From: an uncultured Candidatus Poseidoniales archaeon
Lineage (GTDB): Archaea > Thermoplasmatota > Poseidoniia > Poseidoniales > Poseidoniaceae
Direction: 5' to 3'
Length of the DNA: 64,000 bases
Assembly: GCA_905182185.1 (NCBI GenBank)
Contig: CAJJAP010000002.1
Coordinates: 53,158 to 117,157, forward strand
Both the position numbers and the translations under genes were made by a program. The notes under the pieces are model-generated. The model saw nothing but the letters and a program-made list of their open reading frames with translations. It was not told the DNA's origin and did not search any database. Positions 44,104 through 53,919 of this stretch are shown here, piece by piece; positions within the stretch are counted from its first letter, which is position 1, and the number at the start of each line of letters is the position of its first letter.

Positions 44104-46064
44104 GGAATTGGTTGCTGGTCCCACCAGTGCGGTGCTTCAAACCAATTCTCATGTCCTTCTTCTCTGTCTATTAATGGTAGGCTGAAAGTGGATGAATCAT
44201 CCAAATTAACAATGATTCCGATGGCAGCACAAGAACTTGGCAGATAATCTTCACCACTTTCAGTTAACTCAACTCTAATCTCATGTCCTGCTGGAACGAT
44301 TACATCCATTGGATTGAACTCCATCTTCATTTGATATTCAGCCAATGGAATCACAGGTTTTGCATCATATCCACCATCGCGATATCGCAAATCCATTGTA
44401 GCATGTCCAAGACGTAAGTTGGATGTATCATCATACATTGTAGCAAATACTTGTCCACCATTACATGTTCCAGCTCTAACTCCAAGATGCAATGTTGGTA
44501 ACCCAGAGATGTGTATTTCATCATCAAATGCGGCAATCGTGAAACTGGCAGAAGATGTTGTACTAACTATATTGCCTTGGCTTTGAGCATTGTCTAGAGT
44601 AATTTGTTGCCATTCTAAATCCTGAGGTGGCCATGTTTCTTCAACATGCCATCTTCCATCATTAGTTTGCATTTGCACCATCGATTTAGGCTCTTGACCT
44701 ATGTCTTTGAGGTAATAATTGAACCAAGCATATAATTCAACAGCCCAATCCATTCTACTCATATTTGGATAAGCTTCTGCACCGTATCCACTTCCTAAAT
44801 CTCCATGCCGATCTGGTTGGTCTGGGTAATTATGACCCCATTGTCCTGAAATAGCGCGGGCATTAATTCCAGCATCTCTCAGTTTCTGATATGTTGGATA
44901 TGCGTGATATGGGTCAACATTCCAATCCTGCATACCCCATACCAAATAAACTGAACCGCGATAGTTTTCCAAGACATCGGGTAGATGTCTTCTCTCATCC
45001 CAATAGTCATTCCATTCTGCTCCACCAAACTCTGCAAAGCCCCAAGTCGATAGAGGATTCAAAGGGCCAATTACATCATCAGAACAGATTCTCATATCAT
45101 CTGTTGTTGGGTCGCTAGTTGCTCCTTGGTAAGCGATATCATAGCCCATTGCTCTGGCTTCACTGGAACCGTTTCTGTAGAACATTTCTTGAACTCCTAT
45201 AGAGCCCGAAATTGGTACAATAGTTTTCAAATATTCAGATGGCTGTTGTGCAGCTTCCCAGTTTGTTGTACCTGCATATGATTTGCCCATGAGCCCAACA
45301 TTACCATTTGACCACTCTTGGATTCCTAGCCATTCAACAACAGCCTGAATCCCTGTTTGTTCTCCGAGACCCTTGACATCTTGACAATGTGTTGATTGCC
45401 CAGTTCCAAAAGTGGAGGCTTGAGCAAGAGCATAGCCATGGGGGACAAATGTATCGTAAACCCATTTCCCAACACCTCCATCAGGAACGGTATTAGGCGA
45501 GGAGTCATCACCGACTCCAGGCATTCCTTCTCCACCGAAGTCGTAGTAAGGGTGTATGGTTAGAATGACGGGTACTACCGTACCATCTGGAACATCCGGC
45601 AACCAAAGTGAAACATGCATTACAGGTACTTCAGGAAATCCAACATCCTGTTCACTCGCAGGTAAATCAACTGTAATGAAATGTTCAGTATATGGCAATG
45701 CTTCATATGTCCCATTAACTGGTAGTTGTGCTCTTAATGTATCCATTGGTAGATCCATTTTGTAACGTAAATTCAATGGGGTATTCCACCAATCTCCGGA
45801 AAAATCATCTTCGCTTGAATTTTGAATTACAGCATCTCCAATTGTCATTGCCAGCATCAAAAACACTATCGAAATCGCTACAGTCATTGCAGTGGGAATT
45901 GTTAATTGGCGGTGAGAAGTATTTTGTTCCAATAACAAACCAGCATCATTCAATGAGTTGTTGGATAAGTTGCCCACTGTAATACCGGGAATCTCAGGCA
46001 AAGTGGGAAGTTCGAAAAGTTCAGCCTCAAGGACTGAATCATCGGCTACATCACCAATTGCCAT
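44100..46064 (-). CDS. S15 / CocE-NonD family hydrolase with N-terminal membrane anchor
   Basis: A 654-residue alpha/beta hydrolase. A cytoplasmic N-terminus precedes one membrane helix (TAMTVAISIVFLMLAMTIGDAV), so the catalytic part is outside. The nucleophile elbow is VGLMGKSYAGTTNW (Ser), later QDWNVDPYHAYP has the likely Asp and WGHNYPDQPDRHGD the His. The C-terminal beta-rich domain (TIAAFDDEIHISGLPTLHL, VPAGHEIRVELT) is the jelly-roll of X-Pro dipeptidyl-peptidase/cocaine esterase family members. It may cleave proline-containing peptides or acyl compounds outside the cell. Confidence 0.82.
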   Translation of the reverse strand: MAIGDVADDSVLEAELFELPTLPEIPGITVGNLSNNSLNDAGLLLEQNTSHRQLTIPTAMTVAISIVFLMLAMTIGDAVIQNSSEDDFSGDWWNTPLNLRYKMDLPMDTLRAQLPVNGTYEALPYTEHFITVDLPASEQDVGFPEVPVMHVSLWLPDVPDGTVVPVILTIHPYYDFGGEGMPGVGDDSSPNTVPDGGVGKWVYDTFVPHGYALAQASTFGTGQSTHCQDVKGLGEQTGIQAVVEWLGIQEWSNGNVGLMGKSYAGTTNWEAAQQPSEYLKTIVPISGSIGVQEMFYRNGSSEARAMGYDIAYQGATSDPTTDDMRICSDDVIGPLNPLSTWGFAEFGGAEWNDYWDERRHLPDVLENYRGSVYLVWGMQDWNVDPYHAYPTYQKLRDAGINARAISGQWGHNYPDQPDRHGDLGSGYGAEAYPNMSRMDWAVELYAWFNYYLKDIGQEPKSMVQMQTNDGRWHVEETWPPQDLEWQQITLDNAQSQGNIVSTTSSASFTIAAFDDEIHISGLPTLHLGVRAGTCNGGQVFATMYDDTSNLRLGHATMDLRYRDGGYDAKPVIPLAEYQMKMEFNPMDVIVPAGHEIRVELTESGEDYLPSSCAAIGIIVNLDDSSTFSLPLIDREEGHENWFEAPHWWDQQPIP

Positions 46065-46140
46065 GTGTAAAGGCCAGCCGCCTCTCTCTCAAGAGGATAG
46101 CGCTTTGAAGAGTCTAAAACTGATATTTTTCACAATTCAA

Positions 46141-46674
46141 TTAGGAGTCTGCAACAGTATTGTTCCACAATTCGCCAATCATTGTTTGATTTGTTCTCTT
46201 GCCGACTTCAACTTGATAGACAAAACCTTCAGAATTGATGAATATGGCATGTGGAATAGCCTGAACACCAACATCCTCACCAAGTTTTTCAATGTAGATA
46301 AATGGTCTATCAATTGAACGATTTAGATTCTCTTCAGTGCGCTGATGCCAATCGCTCATGTTTAGGTATTGAGGGTCATCTTCGTTTGAAAAAACAACAT
46401 ATTTGCCATTTGGAATTACTTGGTCATAAGTATCTAATGTAGTCTCACAATGAGTGCACCAAGGTGCAGAAAAGTATGCTACCCACGCCTCGCCTTCCAT
46501 CATTGAGGAGTTCCACATTGTTGAGGTGTGGTCATTGGCTTGCCAATCAGGGAATTGACTCAGTAACTGTTCTTCAACAATCGGTTCACTCACTTTCTCA
46601 ACTTCCTTAGTTATACTCTCATCTCCGTTTAAGCATCCTGTAGTCAATCCAGAAATATTTTCCATGCGGCCCAT
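46141..46674 (-). CDS. Thioredoxin-like protein
   Basis: A 177-residue protein with the redox motif APWCTHCETT and the cis-proline region QAIPHAIFINSEG, so it has the thioredoxin fold of TlpA/ResA kind. The context with secreted proteins suggests an extracytoplasmic role. The N-terminus contains GLTTGCLNG, which looks like a lipobox without the usual hydrophobic stretch, so the start may be displaced. It overlaps the end of the cyclophilin gene by 31 bp. Confidence 0.65.
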   Translation of the reverse strand: MGRMENISGLTTGCLNGDESITKEVEKVSEPIVEEQLLSQFPDWQANDHTSTMWNSSMMEGEAWVAYFSAPWCTHCETTLDTYDQVIPNGKYVVFSNEDDPQYLNMSDWHQRTEENLNRSIDRPFIYIEKLGEDVGVQAIPHAIFINSEGFVYQVEVGKRTNQTMIGELWNNTVADS

Positions 46675-47670
46675 TTATCTTCAGATGATGATTCATCACC
46701 GTCTAATTTCGCATCCAAAATAAAATCATTTTGATTTAGTAACTTTGGAGTTTCTATCGCTGCATATACCATTGTGAATAATATTGCAGGTACCGCAATC
46801 AATATCCCAAGGCCAACCGCTTGACCCATAGCATTAGCCCAGAATTTTGAGTCTTCTTGTGGTGCTACATAATCGCCCCAAAGAACACCCAGTGGGTCTG
46901 CTACTCCGACCATTTTTATTGAATCAATTTTAGCTTGATAAAAAGGTCTTCCCGCAGATGAAGCTGGGTTTTGAATATCCTCTTCACCAGTAGGGTCCTC
47001 GGAGGTCGGAGCGGATGCAATGGCTGTAATGTGGGACATTCCATCGCGAACGATGCCAAATGTTGCATAACCCTCATCATCTCTATTTTCAGGGTCTAAA
47101 TTATGCGCTTCTGTCTCTGCAATATACCATTGTGCATCAGCAGAATCAGGGTCTAATGAACGAGCCATGCCAATAGCACCATCAACATGAGATAGATTTT
47201 CATCGTGCTCTAAAGGAATTGTTTCACCGGTACCACCTTGGCCACATTGTGAGGAAGTGGCTGGATAGACACCTATTGCTTTGCATTCAGGGTCTCCCGA
47301 TTGAGTTACGAAATCATCTATTACTCTGTGAAAGAATATTCCATCATAGAGGCCCATTTCAATGTGCTCAATCATGTTTTGAGTTGTGATCGGAGCCCAT
47401 TGCTCAAATAATTCCAAAGTCACCACACCTTCTACTCGTTCTTCCAAAATGACCAGGGATATATGAGACTTCAATTTCAAAAACAGCATTACCATAATAG
47501 GAATCTTTCATCGGAGTATCTTCTTCAACAGGTCCGTCACTCCATGTGCTTGGGTCTATGCCGACACTTCTCCAACTAGGTTGCTCTTCTGCATCAACAA
47601 TTGCCATGACTGGAAGGCTAGAGAATAGTAGCAAATTGAGAGTAACCAGTACCACCCAGCGCCCAACCAT
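46644..47670 (-). CDS. Secreted, membrane-anchored cyclophilin-type PPIase (one frameshift)
   Basis: A short ORF with a signal peptide (WVVLVTLNLLLFSSLPVMA) and the following ORF with the cyclophilin core join if one base is removed near 47447-47455. The core has VVTLELFEQWAPITTQNMIEHI, GLYDGIFFHRVIDDFVTQSGDP and GAIGMARSLDPDSADAQWYIAE, characteristic of small cyclophilins. A C-terminal membrane helix (GLGILIAVPAILFTMVYA) anchors it with a cytoplasmic tail. It would isomerise proline bonds in secreted proteins outside the membrane, next to a thioredoxin-like gene on the same strand. Confidence 0.8.
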
Positions 47671-47715
47671 GTCATGCTGAACCTATCTTCCCTCAAGAAT
47701 GGTGCGGTTAATGTG

Positions 47716-48922
47716 CTATTCACAGCGAGTAAATTCAACATCCAAAACAACGTGTCTTACCCTTGGTGAAAACCACTTGACCTTTTCCAAGTGCTTTACT
47801 TCAAGATTATAATTACGCTTCAATTGCTCTGAGTATTGCTGTAATAAGGAAATAGTAGAATCAATCCACTGTTCTATTTTTTCTTCCTCCACATTCATAT
47901 GAATGTGTAATGTGCCTCCTTTTTCTTTCAGACAAGCGATTGCTAATTTCCAAACCGATTGCGAACTTGGCAATAATCCCAAATGACATCTGTCTGCGAT
48001 ACCTTCCAATTTTGGCATAGTAAGGGTATTATCCCCTTTGTGGATAATCAATCTTTCAGCCACATTATTTGCTTTTGCACCCCATTGTAATGCGGATATT
48101 GAATGCTGATTTAATTCACAAGCATGAACCAATTGAGCCCCTCCGCGAACAAGCATGGGAAGTGTGTAATAGCCAATACCAGCATAACAATCAATGATAG
48201 TTTCCTCCTTTCAAATCCATATTTCCAATACGATGCCTTTCAGTCACATTTCCCGAAGAATACATTACCTTGCAAGCATCAAAACCGAACTTGACGCCAA
48301 AATCTAATAATTCAACCCATGATGAATTTCCAAGTAATAATTGTGCTTGCGATGAACGAATAATATCATTACCAACCTGTCTTTGTTTCCCAATACGTTC
48401 AACTTTTAGCGCCTCAGCAACACATTTCCACAATGATAATTGATTATCTTGAGAAATAATAGAGGTCCATCTTTCACTACTAAATGCTGTTTCAGGCAGA
48501 AGGATAAGGTCTCCCAACTTCTCCCACTTGGTGGGTAATTCAGATAACAGTTCGATAATCATATTCTGTCTCGATTTTGGAGGCAAAAAGTCATCATCAG
48601 AGAGGCGTGTTTCGATCCATTTTGTAATAGATGCGCGCAATCTCGCATGAGGTTCAACGGAAGGAGGACTTGAGATTGTATTGATATTTTCCATTCGCAT
48701 CTCAATTCTTTGATCATTGTCATAAATAATTATTTCATCTTCACTAGAAGGGCAGTTTCCATTGACCGGAATTGCCAGAAAGCCATTTCCTAAATCCTTC
48801 GGTTGTTTTTTGGAATCCAACCATTTTTTTCCCTTTAAGAACAAGTATAAAGCCTCCCCATGGCCCTTTATTACTATAATTGAAGGAGATGGTTGCATAC
48901 TTCCATCACCTACCATGGGCAA
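47716..48922 (-). CDS. taw2: tRNA-Phe 4-demethylwyosine aminocarboxypropyltransferase (one frameshift)
   Basis: Two ORFs join into a Taw2/TYW2-like methyltransferase-fold enzyme: after NMDLKG, removing one base from the GGAGGAA near 48201-48206 gives KGETIIDCYAGIGYYTLPMLVRGGA, with the SAM loop, followed by HACELNQHSISALQWGAKANNV and the KGDNT/HLGLLPSS segment in place of the DLP of Trm5. The enzyme moves the aminocarboxypropyl group of SAM to the wyosine base at tRNA position 37, the step after Taw1 (present near 22 kb). The N-terminal half is divergent. Confidence 0.78.
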
Positions 48923-48969
48923 ACCTGTGAGGGGTAACTGCTTTCAATGTCGTGGAAAATAAGGAAATT

Positions 48970-51900
48970 ATGGCGGAGCCGCAACGGTATAGCGTATACT
49001 CAAAAAGAATCACTTCGATTCTGTTGATAGGGTGTTTCTTAATTCAATTATTTGTTCCATTCGTTTCAGCAGCAGGCATGACTACTTGTACTGCAAATAG
49101 TGGAACATGTGACGACTATTCAAGTGCTCAAGATGGCACTGCAGATCAGCAAGATTGGGTTGAAGGAGTCTATGTTTTTGATTTGGAAAGCACCTCTTCA
49201 CTACAGATTGAATTGACATGGGCAATTAGAGAATTTAATAGAAGTGCACTCGGGTTTGATGACCCAACATTAAATGCAGCTTTAGCAGCAGATGGATTAG
49301 GCCCTGAGGATGGCGCTCCAGCAGATTTAATTCGAACTTACTTCGATGAAACTACAGCAGGACCAGGAACTCCTACCGTCGGTCATAAACTGAAAGTGGA
49401 AGTACATGATGCTGTTGAAGAAGCACTTCAATCTGGGTTTGGCGCCGTCACATCAATAACAACAGATTATGTTTCTACATATGTCGAAGCCAGTGTGACC
49501 ACCGCTTGTTCCGAAGACCCAGATACTGATGCTTTAAGCGAAGGGGCAAGTGAAAACAATGTCTTTGAGCCGCCGATTTGTTTCACTACTACGGCCACAG
49601 TACAACTATCCGATTCATCATTTAACCTAATTGCAAATCCAGATTTAGACTTGGAAAGAGCCTATCAAGGACTTTTAGTAATGGGGTCAAAAGTAACTAC
49701 TAATTTTGAATTAACTACCCAACCAGGACACAAAGCAGTCTTTGCAATTAACCCCCCTGCATATGCTACAATAGACGATGTAGATTCTAATGGGACTAAG
49801 GTTGCATATGCTGGCCCACCAGCATTTTGGGCAGGTCAATGGTCAATGGATAACCGCGCAGCTCCAATTGGTGGTTCTTCAATTCAGCAACCGATCTCAA
49901 TGACATTGGCGCATAGAGATAGCACACAAACTCCTACAGTTGACATCGATCCGACACAAAAAGCTCTCGATATTAGATTGACATTGGATGTGCGTGATGA
50001 ATCAAGTGCAACGCTTGATTTTGTTGTTGCATTACATTATTTGGATGAAGAAAAACTCGAAGATTGGGGACTTTCTATGGTTGCTGCGGCCGACCATGCA
50101 CAAGTTCCAGTAATCACGTCGGATGGTATCAGATTGGCATATCATAATGGATTGGTGAACTTGAGCGGAGTCACTGAACAATTTCCAATAAGCAGTATAA
50201 CGGACGGAATCTCTGGTGCTATAGAGGGGATGGACCCGATTCAAATGAATCAGATGTATTGGGTCTCAGAATCGGTTTCAGACGGATTAGGAGAGCCAAC
50301 TGGGGGTCTAAACTACTCTCATACTAGCGGTTGTTCTGAAACAGCAGGAGCCGGGCAAAGTCTGTATTATTGTATTGAAGGTGGAAATGCGATGAATGGA
50401 GATCATCCAATATATCTGCGAACTACATCACAACCATTTTCAATGAAACTGTTGGATATTATCGGCGCATATGTAAGTGACTCAAACCAACAAAATATTC
50501 TTGATGTAGTGACGGAAAATGATTTGCGTGCGTTGATGAATACTGGATTTGGTATTGAGACATCCTTATCGGCAGATTTCTTGTCTGCAGTATTACCAGA
50601 AGATTTGCCTCCAAGTGAATTGACATTGGAAATTATTTTACCAACTTGGATTCAAACTATGGATGGCGCTGACAGGATAATTTTAACCGATACTATTTCT
50701 GGGAATGACGACACTAATGTTTCATTTACAGGTACAGATCCATTTGATTGGAGGCATGACATCACAAATGCAGATGGTGATGTAATTTGTACAAACCAGC
50801 AATCAACTTGCATTGAAACATCACTATTGTTAGATGCAACGGAATTTGGTATCCATGAGTGGAAACAAGCAGTTTCATTTGAGTTTGCCCTTAAAGCAGA
50901 AATGTCAATTCATCGTATTGGGATTCCTCAACCGAGAATTGATGATGTTTCAGGCTCAACCAAAGTACATTTAGAAGCACTTCCGAGTGATTTAATTCGC
51001 CTCGGGCTAAGTATCTCAGAAAGAATGGATGAACCTTATACTGTTAGTGACATTCGTATTTGTGACGCTAACACCACCCAATTAGCGGTCTGTGAAGAAT
51101 CTCTTGATTTGGTATTCACTCCTTTGGGAATAGAAACATTTGTTTCCTCATATGGAGAATTAATCAGCCAATTTATTCGCCAGAACTTAGAACAAAAACT
51201 TACTGAAGAAGGATCAGATTCACCATTTGGAAAAGTCGACATGTCTGCTTTTTCTATCAAGACTACAATTTCAGGACTCGGTGGATATGATGGCGGAATG
51301 AGTGATGCTACAGGTTTAGCCTTTACAGTTGAAATACCACAAGTTAAATTTTTGCTTGATTTACAAACTCCATTTGGAGAACTCATGGAAGGAAATACAG
51401 AGAATGTAAAATTAGATTTGATAACATCTCAAATGAATGCTGGAATAATGATGCCAATTGCAACAGCAGCAAGTTCATTGACAAAGGGCCTAGTTAACGG
51501 AATCTTTGCAGGTGGCGGAATTACTCTACCAGATACATCAACAGATGCTCAGGAAATTGATACAGGGTTAGTTAACTCTACAGTAAATGATGAATTTCAG
51601 TTGGCGATTAATGGTCCAATAACATTTATTCTTCCTAAAGGATTGAGTTTTGTTGATGCTACATCAACTTCCGGTAATTTAGAAGTTTCGGAAGTAGACG
51701 GACGGCAAAAAATAGTTTATACGATTCCGCCTGGTGAGTTTGAAGACACAATTTCGTTTAGATTCAATATTTCGTGGATGTATATCTTTATGCAATTCTG
51801 GATTTACCCGGTGACATTTTTGTTGATATTGCTCCTTGTGGGCCGCAAAATCAATAAACGCCGTAAGAGGAAGAAGGCTGTTAAAAAGGCAAAATCATCT

Positions 51901-52074
51901 CGCGATGCAGCAGAAATGAAAGGTACACTCGGCAATGATGAATTTGCTGATTTAGCTGGTTTCCATAGTCCTGCGATTCATGGAGATCAGGAGATATTCC
52001 AAACCTACAATGATGATATAGATTTAGACGACAAACCTTTGTCCTATGTGGATGAGCAAGGAAAATTCAGTTGA
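48970..52074 (+). CDS. Giant secreted protein with C-terminal membrane anchor
   Basis: The ATG at 48970 leads directly into a basic region and signal peptide (ITSILLIGCFLIQLFVPFVSA); a GTG six codons upstream is also open. The protein has 1,034 residues, is Asp-, Ser- and Thr-rich, with cysteine pairs in the first third (CTANSGTCDD, CFTTTAT). Near the end a membrane helix (FWIYPVTFLLILLLVG) is followed by KINKRRKRKKAVKK and an acidic tail, so it is a type I surface protein. No known domain was recognised. It converges with uvrC, overlapping by 8 bp. Confidence 0.7.
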   Translation: MAEPQRYSVYSKRITSILLIGCFLIQLFVPFVSAAGMTTCTANSGTCDDYSSAQDGTADQQDWVEGVYVFDLESTSSLQIELTWAIREFNRSALGFDDPTLNAALAADGLGPEDGAPADLIRTYFDETTAGPGTPTVGHKLKVEVHDAVEEALQSGFGAVTSITTDYVSTYVEASVTTACSEDPDTDALSEGASENNVFEPPICFTTTATVQLSDSSFNLIANPDLDLERAYQGLLVMGSKVTTNFELTTQPGHKAVFAINPPAYATIDDVDSNGTKVAYAGPPAFWAGQWSMDNRAAPIGGSSIQQPISMTLAHRDSTQTPTVDIDPTQKALDIRLTLDVRDESSATLDFVVALHYLDEEKLEDWGLSMVAAADHAQVPVITSDGIRLAYHNGLVNLSGVTEQFPISSITDGISGAIEGMDPIQMNQMYWVSESVSDGLGEPTGGLNYSHTSGCSETAGAGQSLYYCIEGGNAMNGDHPIYLRTTSQPFSMKLLDIIGAYVSDSNQQNILDVVTENDLRALMNTGFGIETSLSADFLSAVLPEDLPPSELTLEIILPTWIQTMDGADRIILTDTISGNDDTNVSFTGTDPFDWRHDITNADGDVICTNQQSTCIETSLLLDATEFGIHEWKQAVSFEFALKAEMSIHRIGIPQPRIDDVSGSTKVHLEALPSDLIRLGLSISERMDEPYTVSDIRICDANTTQLAVCEESLDLVFTPLGIETFVSSYGELISQFIRQNLEQKLTEEGSDSPFGKVDMSAFSIKTTISGLGGYDGGMSDATGLAFTVEIPQVKFLLDLQTPFGELMEGNTENVKLDLITSQMNAGIMMPIATAASSLTKGLVNGIFAGGGITLPDTSTDAQEIDTGLVNSTVNDEFQLAINGPITFILPKGLSFVDATSTSGNLEVSEVDGRQKIVYTIPPGEFEDTISFRFNISWMYIFMQFWIYPVTFLLILLLVGRKINKRRKRKKAVKKAKSSRDAAEMKGTLGNDEFADLAGFHSPAIHGDQEIFQTYNDDIDLDDKPLSYVDEQGKFS

Positions 52075-53797
52075 GTTGTAAAACTTGATGGATTCTTTTT
52101 GCCAGAGAATTGCCAATACCCGGAACCGTTTGTAATTGCTCAACGCTAGCATGAATAATTTCTTGTCTACCGCCAAAATGCCTCAATAGAGCTTGCATTT
52201 TTTTCGCCCCCAAACCATCTACTTGTGTTAGAGGGTCGCTCAATCGCGCCCTCCCTCTTCTCTTACGATGATAGGTGTTGACAAATCGATGAGATTCATC
52301 ACGGGCGTGAACCATCACTCTACCCATCCGGTCTAAAACGAGAGGCGGATGGTCTAATCGGTGAATGGTTTCTTCCTTTTTGGCCAACGCGGCAACAGGG
52401 AATAAGCCTAATACTTGGCTTTCTTCTAACATCTTTGTGATGGTCGAAAGATGAGTTTGTCCACCATCAAGTAATAACAAATCTGGCCACTCATCTTGCC
52501 TTTTTAGCCAACGCTTTACTACTTCTCGCATCATTCTCAAATCATCTATAGCATCACCTTTGACGATGTATTTGCGATATTCATCCTTTGCAGGTCTGCC
52601 ATTTCTCATAACAACGCTCACCCCTACTCTTTCATCACCCATCAATTGGGCCATATCAAAACAAACGATATGATCAAGTTTATCCAAACCGAGTGTTTTT
52701 GCACCATCATCTGCAGCACGTTGTTCTAAAGAACCACTTGTCTTTGCAGCAATACGAGTCAATTGAATTTCTGAATTTTGTCGAGCGAGATTTGCTAATG
52801 TAGCTAAATCTCCTCTACTTGGAGTTCGAACATCAACTTTAGCACCTCTTCGTTCATCTAACCATTTTTGTGTTACATCAAGAATAGGAGTAGGGGTTAG
52901 CAGCAACCGTGGAGGCTTACGGTTTTGGTAATGTTCTGAAATAAACAAATTCACTGATTCACCAATGTCACCACGGAAAATAAGTGGCCATACCTCCTGT
53001 CCTTTAACCACGCCTTCATCTGCATGTAAAACTACAACTGCAGCCAACTCACCTTCACTTGAGATTCCAATTGCATCACAATCTCTGTAGACTTTACTAG
53101 AAACAACATGTTGCTTAGTTGTAGCATGAACTGCTCGGATTAAATCACGTTTTACGGCAGCCCCTTCAAAATCCATCTCTACACTTTTTGCATCCATCTC
53201 TGTCGCTAACTCTAGGAGTAAAGAATTCGCATCGCCATCAAGAACTCGGCGAGCAGCAGTAACGGAATCAGAATACCCTGAAGCATCAATACAAGGCCCT
53301 GAACAGAGCCCAATATGCATGGATAGGCATCCTTGGGGTAACAGTTCTTTACAATCTCTAATGCCAAATTGTTGCCTTAATAATTGCATTACCTGTTTTG
53401 CAGCACCAGCATTGGGCAAAGGTCCCCAACGTTGTCCTTTTTGCGGTGGATTACGAGTGTACAATATACGAGGTATTTCATGGTCGGTCAGCACTAAAAA
53501 TGGATATGATTTATCATCCTTTAACCTTGAATTATATCGAGGCTTATGTTGTCTTATCAATTGTCTTTCAAGAACTAGAGCCTCTTGAGGTGTATTGGTG
53601 ACAATACATTCTATGTCAGCGGCAGCATCTACCAATTTTGGTATCATTGCACGATCGGGATTGGTAGCAAAATAACTACGAATACGTTGATTTAATTTTG
53701 TTGCCTTTCCAACATATAGTACTCGCCCTTCCGAGTTTTTGAAAAGGTAAACCCCCGGCTTTTTTGGGAGTTTCACTGATGCTAAGTCAACTCCCAT
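52067..53797 (-). CDS. uvrC: Excinuclease ABC subunit C
   Basis: A 576-residue UvrC that makes the 3' and 5' incisions in nucleotide excision repair with UvrA and UvrB. In order: the GIY-YIG nuclease (PGVYLFKNSEGRVLYVGKA), a cysteine-containing region (CKELLPQGCLSMHIGLCSGPC), a UVR segment (DFEGAAVKRDLIRAV), the RNase H-like C-terminal nuclease (CFDMAQLMGDERVGVSVV, LLLLDGGQTHLS, HRFVNTYHR) and a helix-hairpin-helix pair (VDGLGAKKMQALLRHFGG, VPGIGNSLAKRIH). It is a bacterial-type gene in an archaeal context. No uvrA or uvrB is in the window. Confidence 0.95.
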   Translation of the reverse strand: MGVDLASVKLPKKPGVYLFKNSEGRVLYVGKATKLNQRIRSYFATNPDRAMIPKLVDAAADIECIVTNTPQEALVLERQLIRQHKPRYNSRLKDDKSYPFLVLTDHEIPRILYTRNPPQKGQRWGPLPNAGAAKQVMQLLRQQFGIRDCKELLPQGCLSMHIGLCSGPCIDASGYSDSVTAARRVLDGDANSLLLELATEMDAKSVEMDFEGAAVKRDLIRAVHATTKQHVVSSKVYRDCDAIGISSEGELAAVVVLHADEGVVKGQEVWPLIFRGDIGESVNLFISEHYQNRKPPRLLLTPTPILDVTQKWLDERRGAKVDVRTPSRGDLATLANLARQNSEIQLTRIAAKTSGSLEQRAADDGAKTLGLDKLDHIVCFDMAQLMGDERVGVSVVMRNGRPAKDEYRKYIVKGDAIDDLRMMREVVKRWLKRQDEWPDLLLLDGGQTHLSTITKMLEESQVLGLFPVAALAKKEETIHRLDHPPLVLDRMGRVMVHARDESHRFVNTYHRKRRGRARLSDPLTQVDGLGAKKMQALLRHFGGRQEIIHASVEQLQTVPGIGNSLAKRIHQVLQLN

Positions 53798-53919
53798 ATC
53801 AATTGGTTACAGGGTGCCCACTCAAAAGCAAATCGTCAATAATTATTGATTTTCGCTTTGGACGGGAAGGGGGATGATTCTTCAACGAACAGTATCTATC
53901 ATAATTCGGAGGGAGAGCA

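Noticed and set aside
46590..46674. Lipobox in the thioredoxin-like protein (GLTTGC)
   Set aside because: The segment before the Cys is too short and polar for a lipoprotein signal; the start itself is uncertain.
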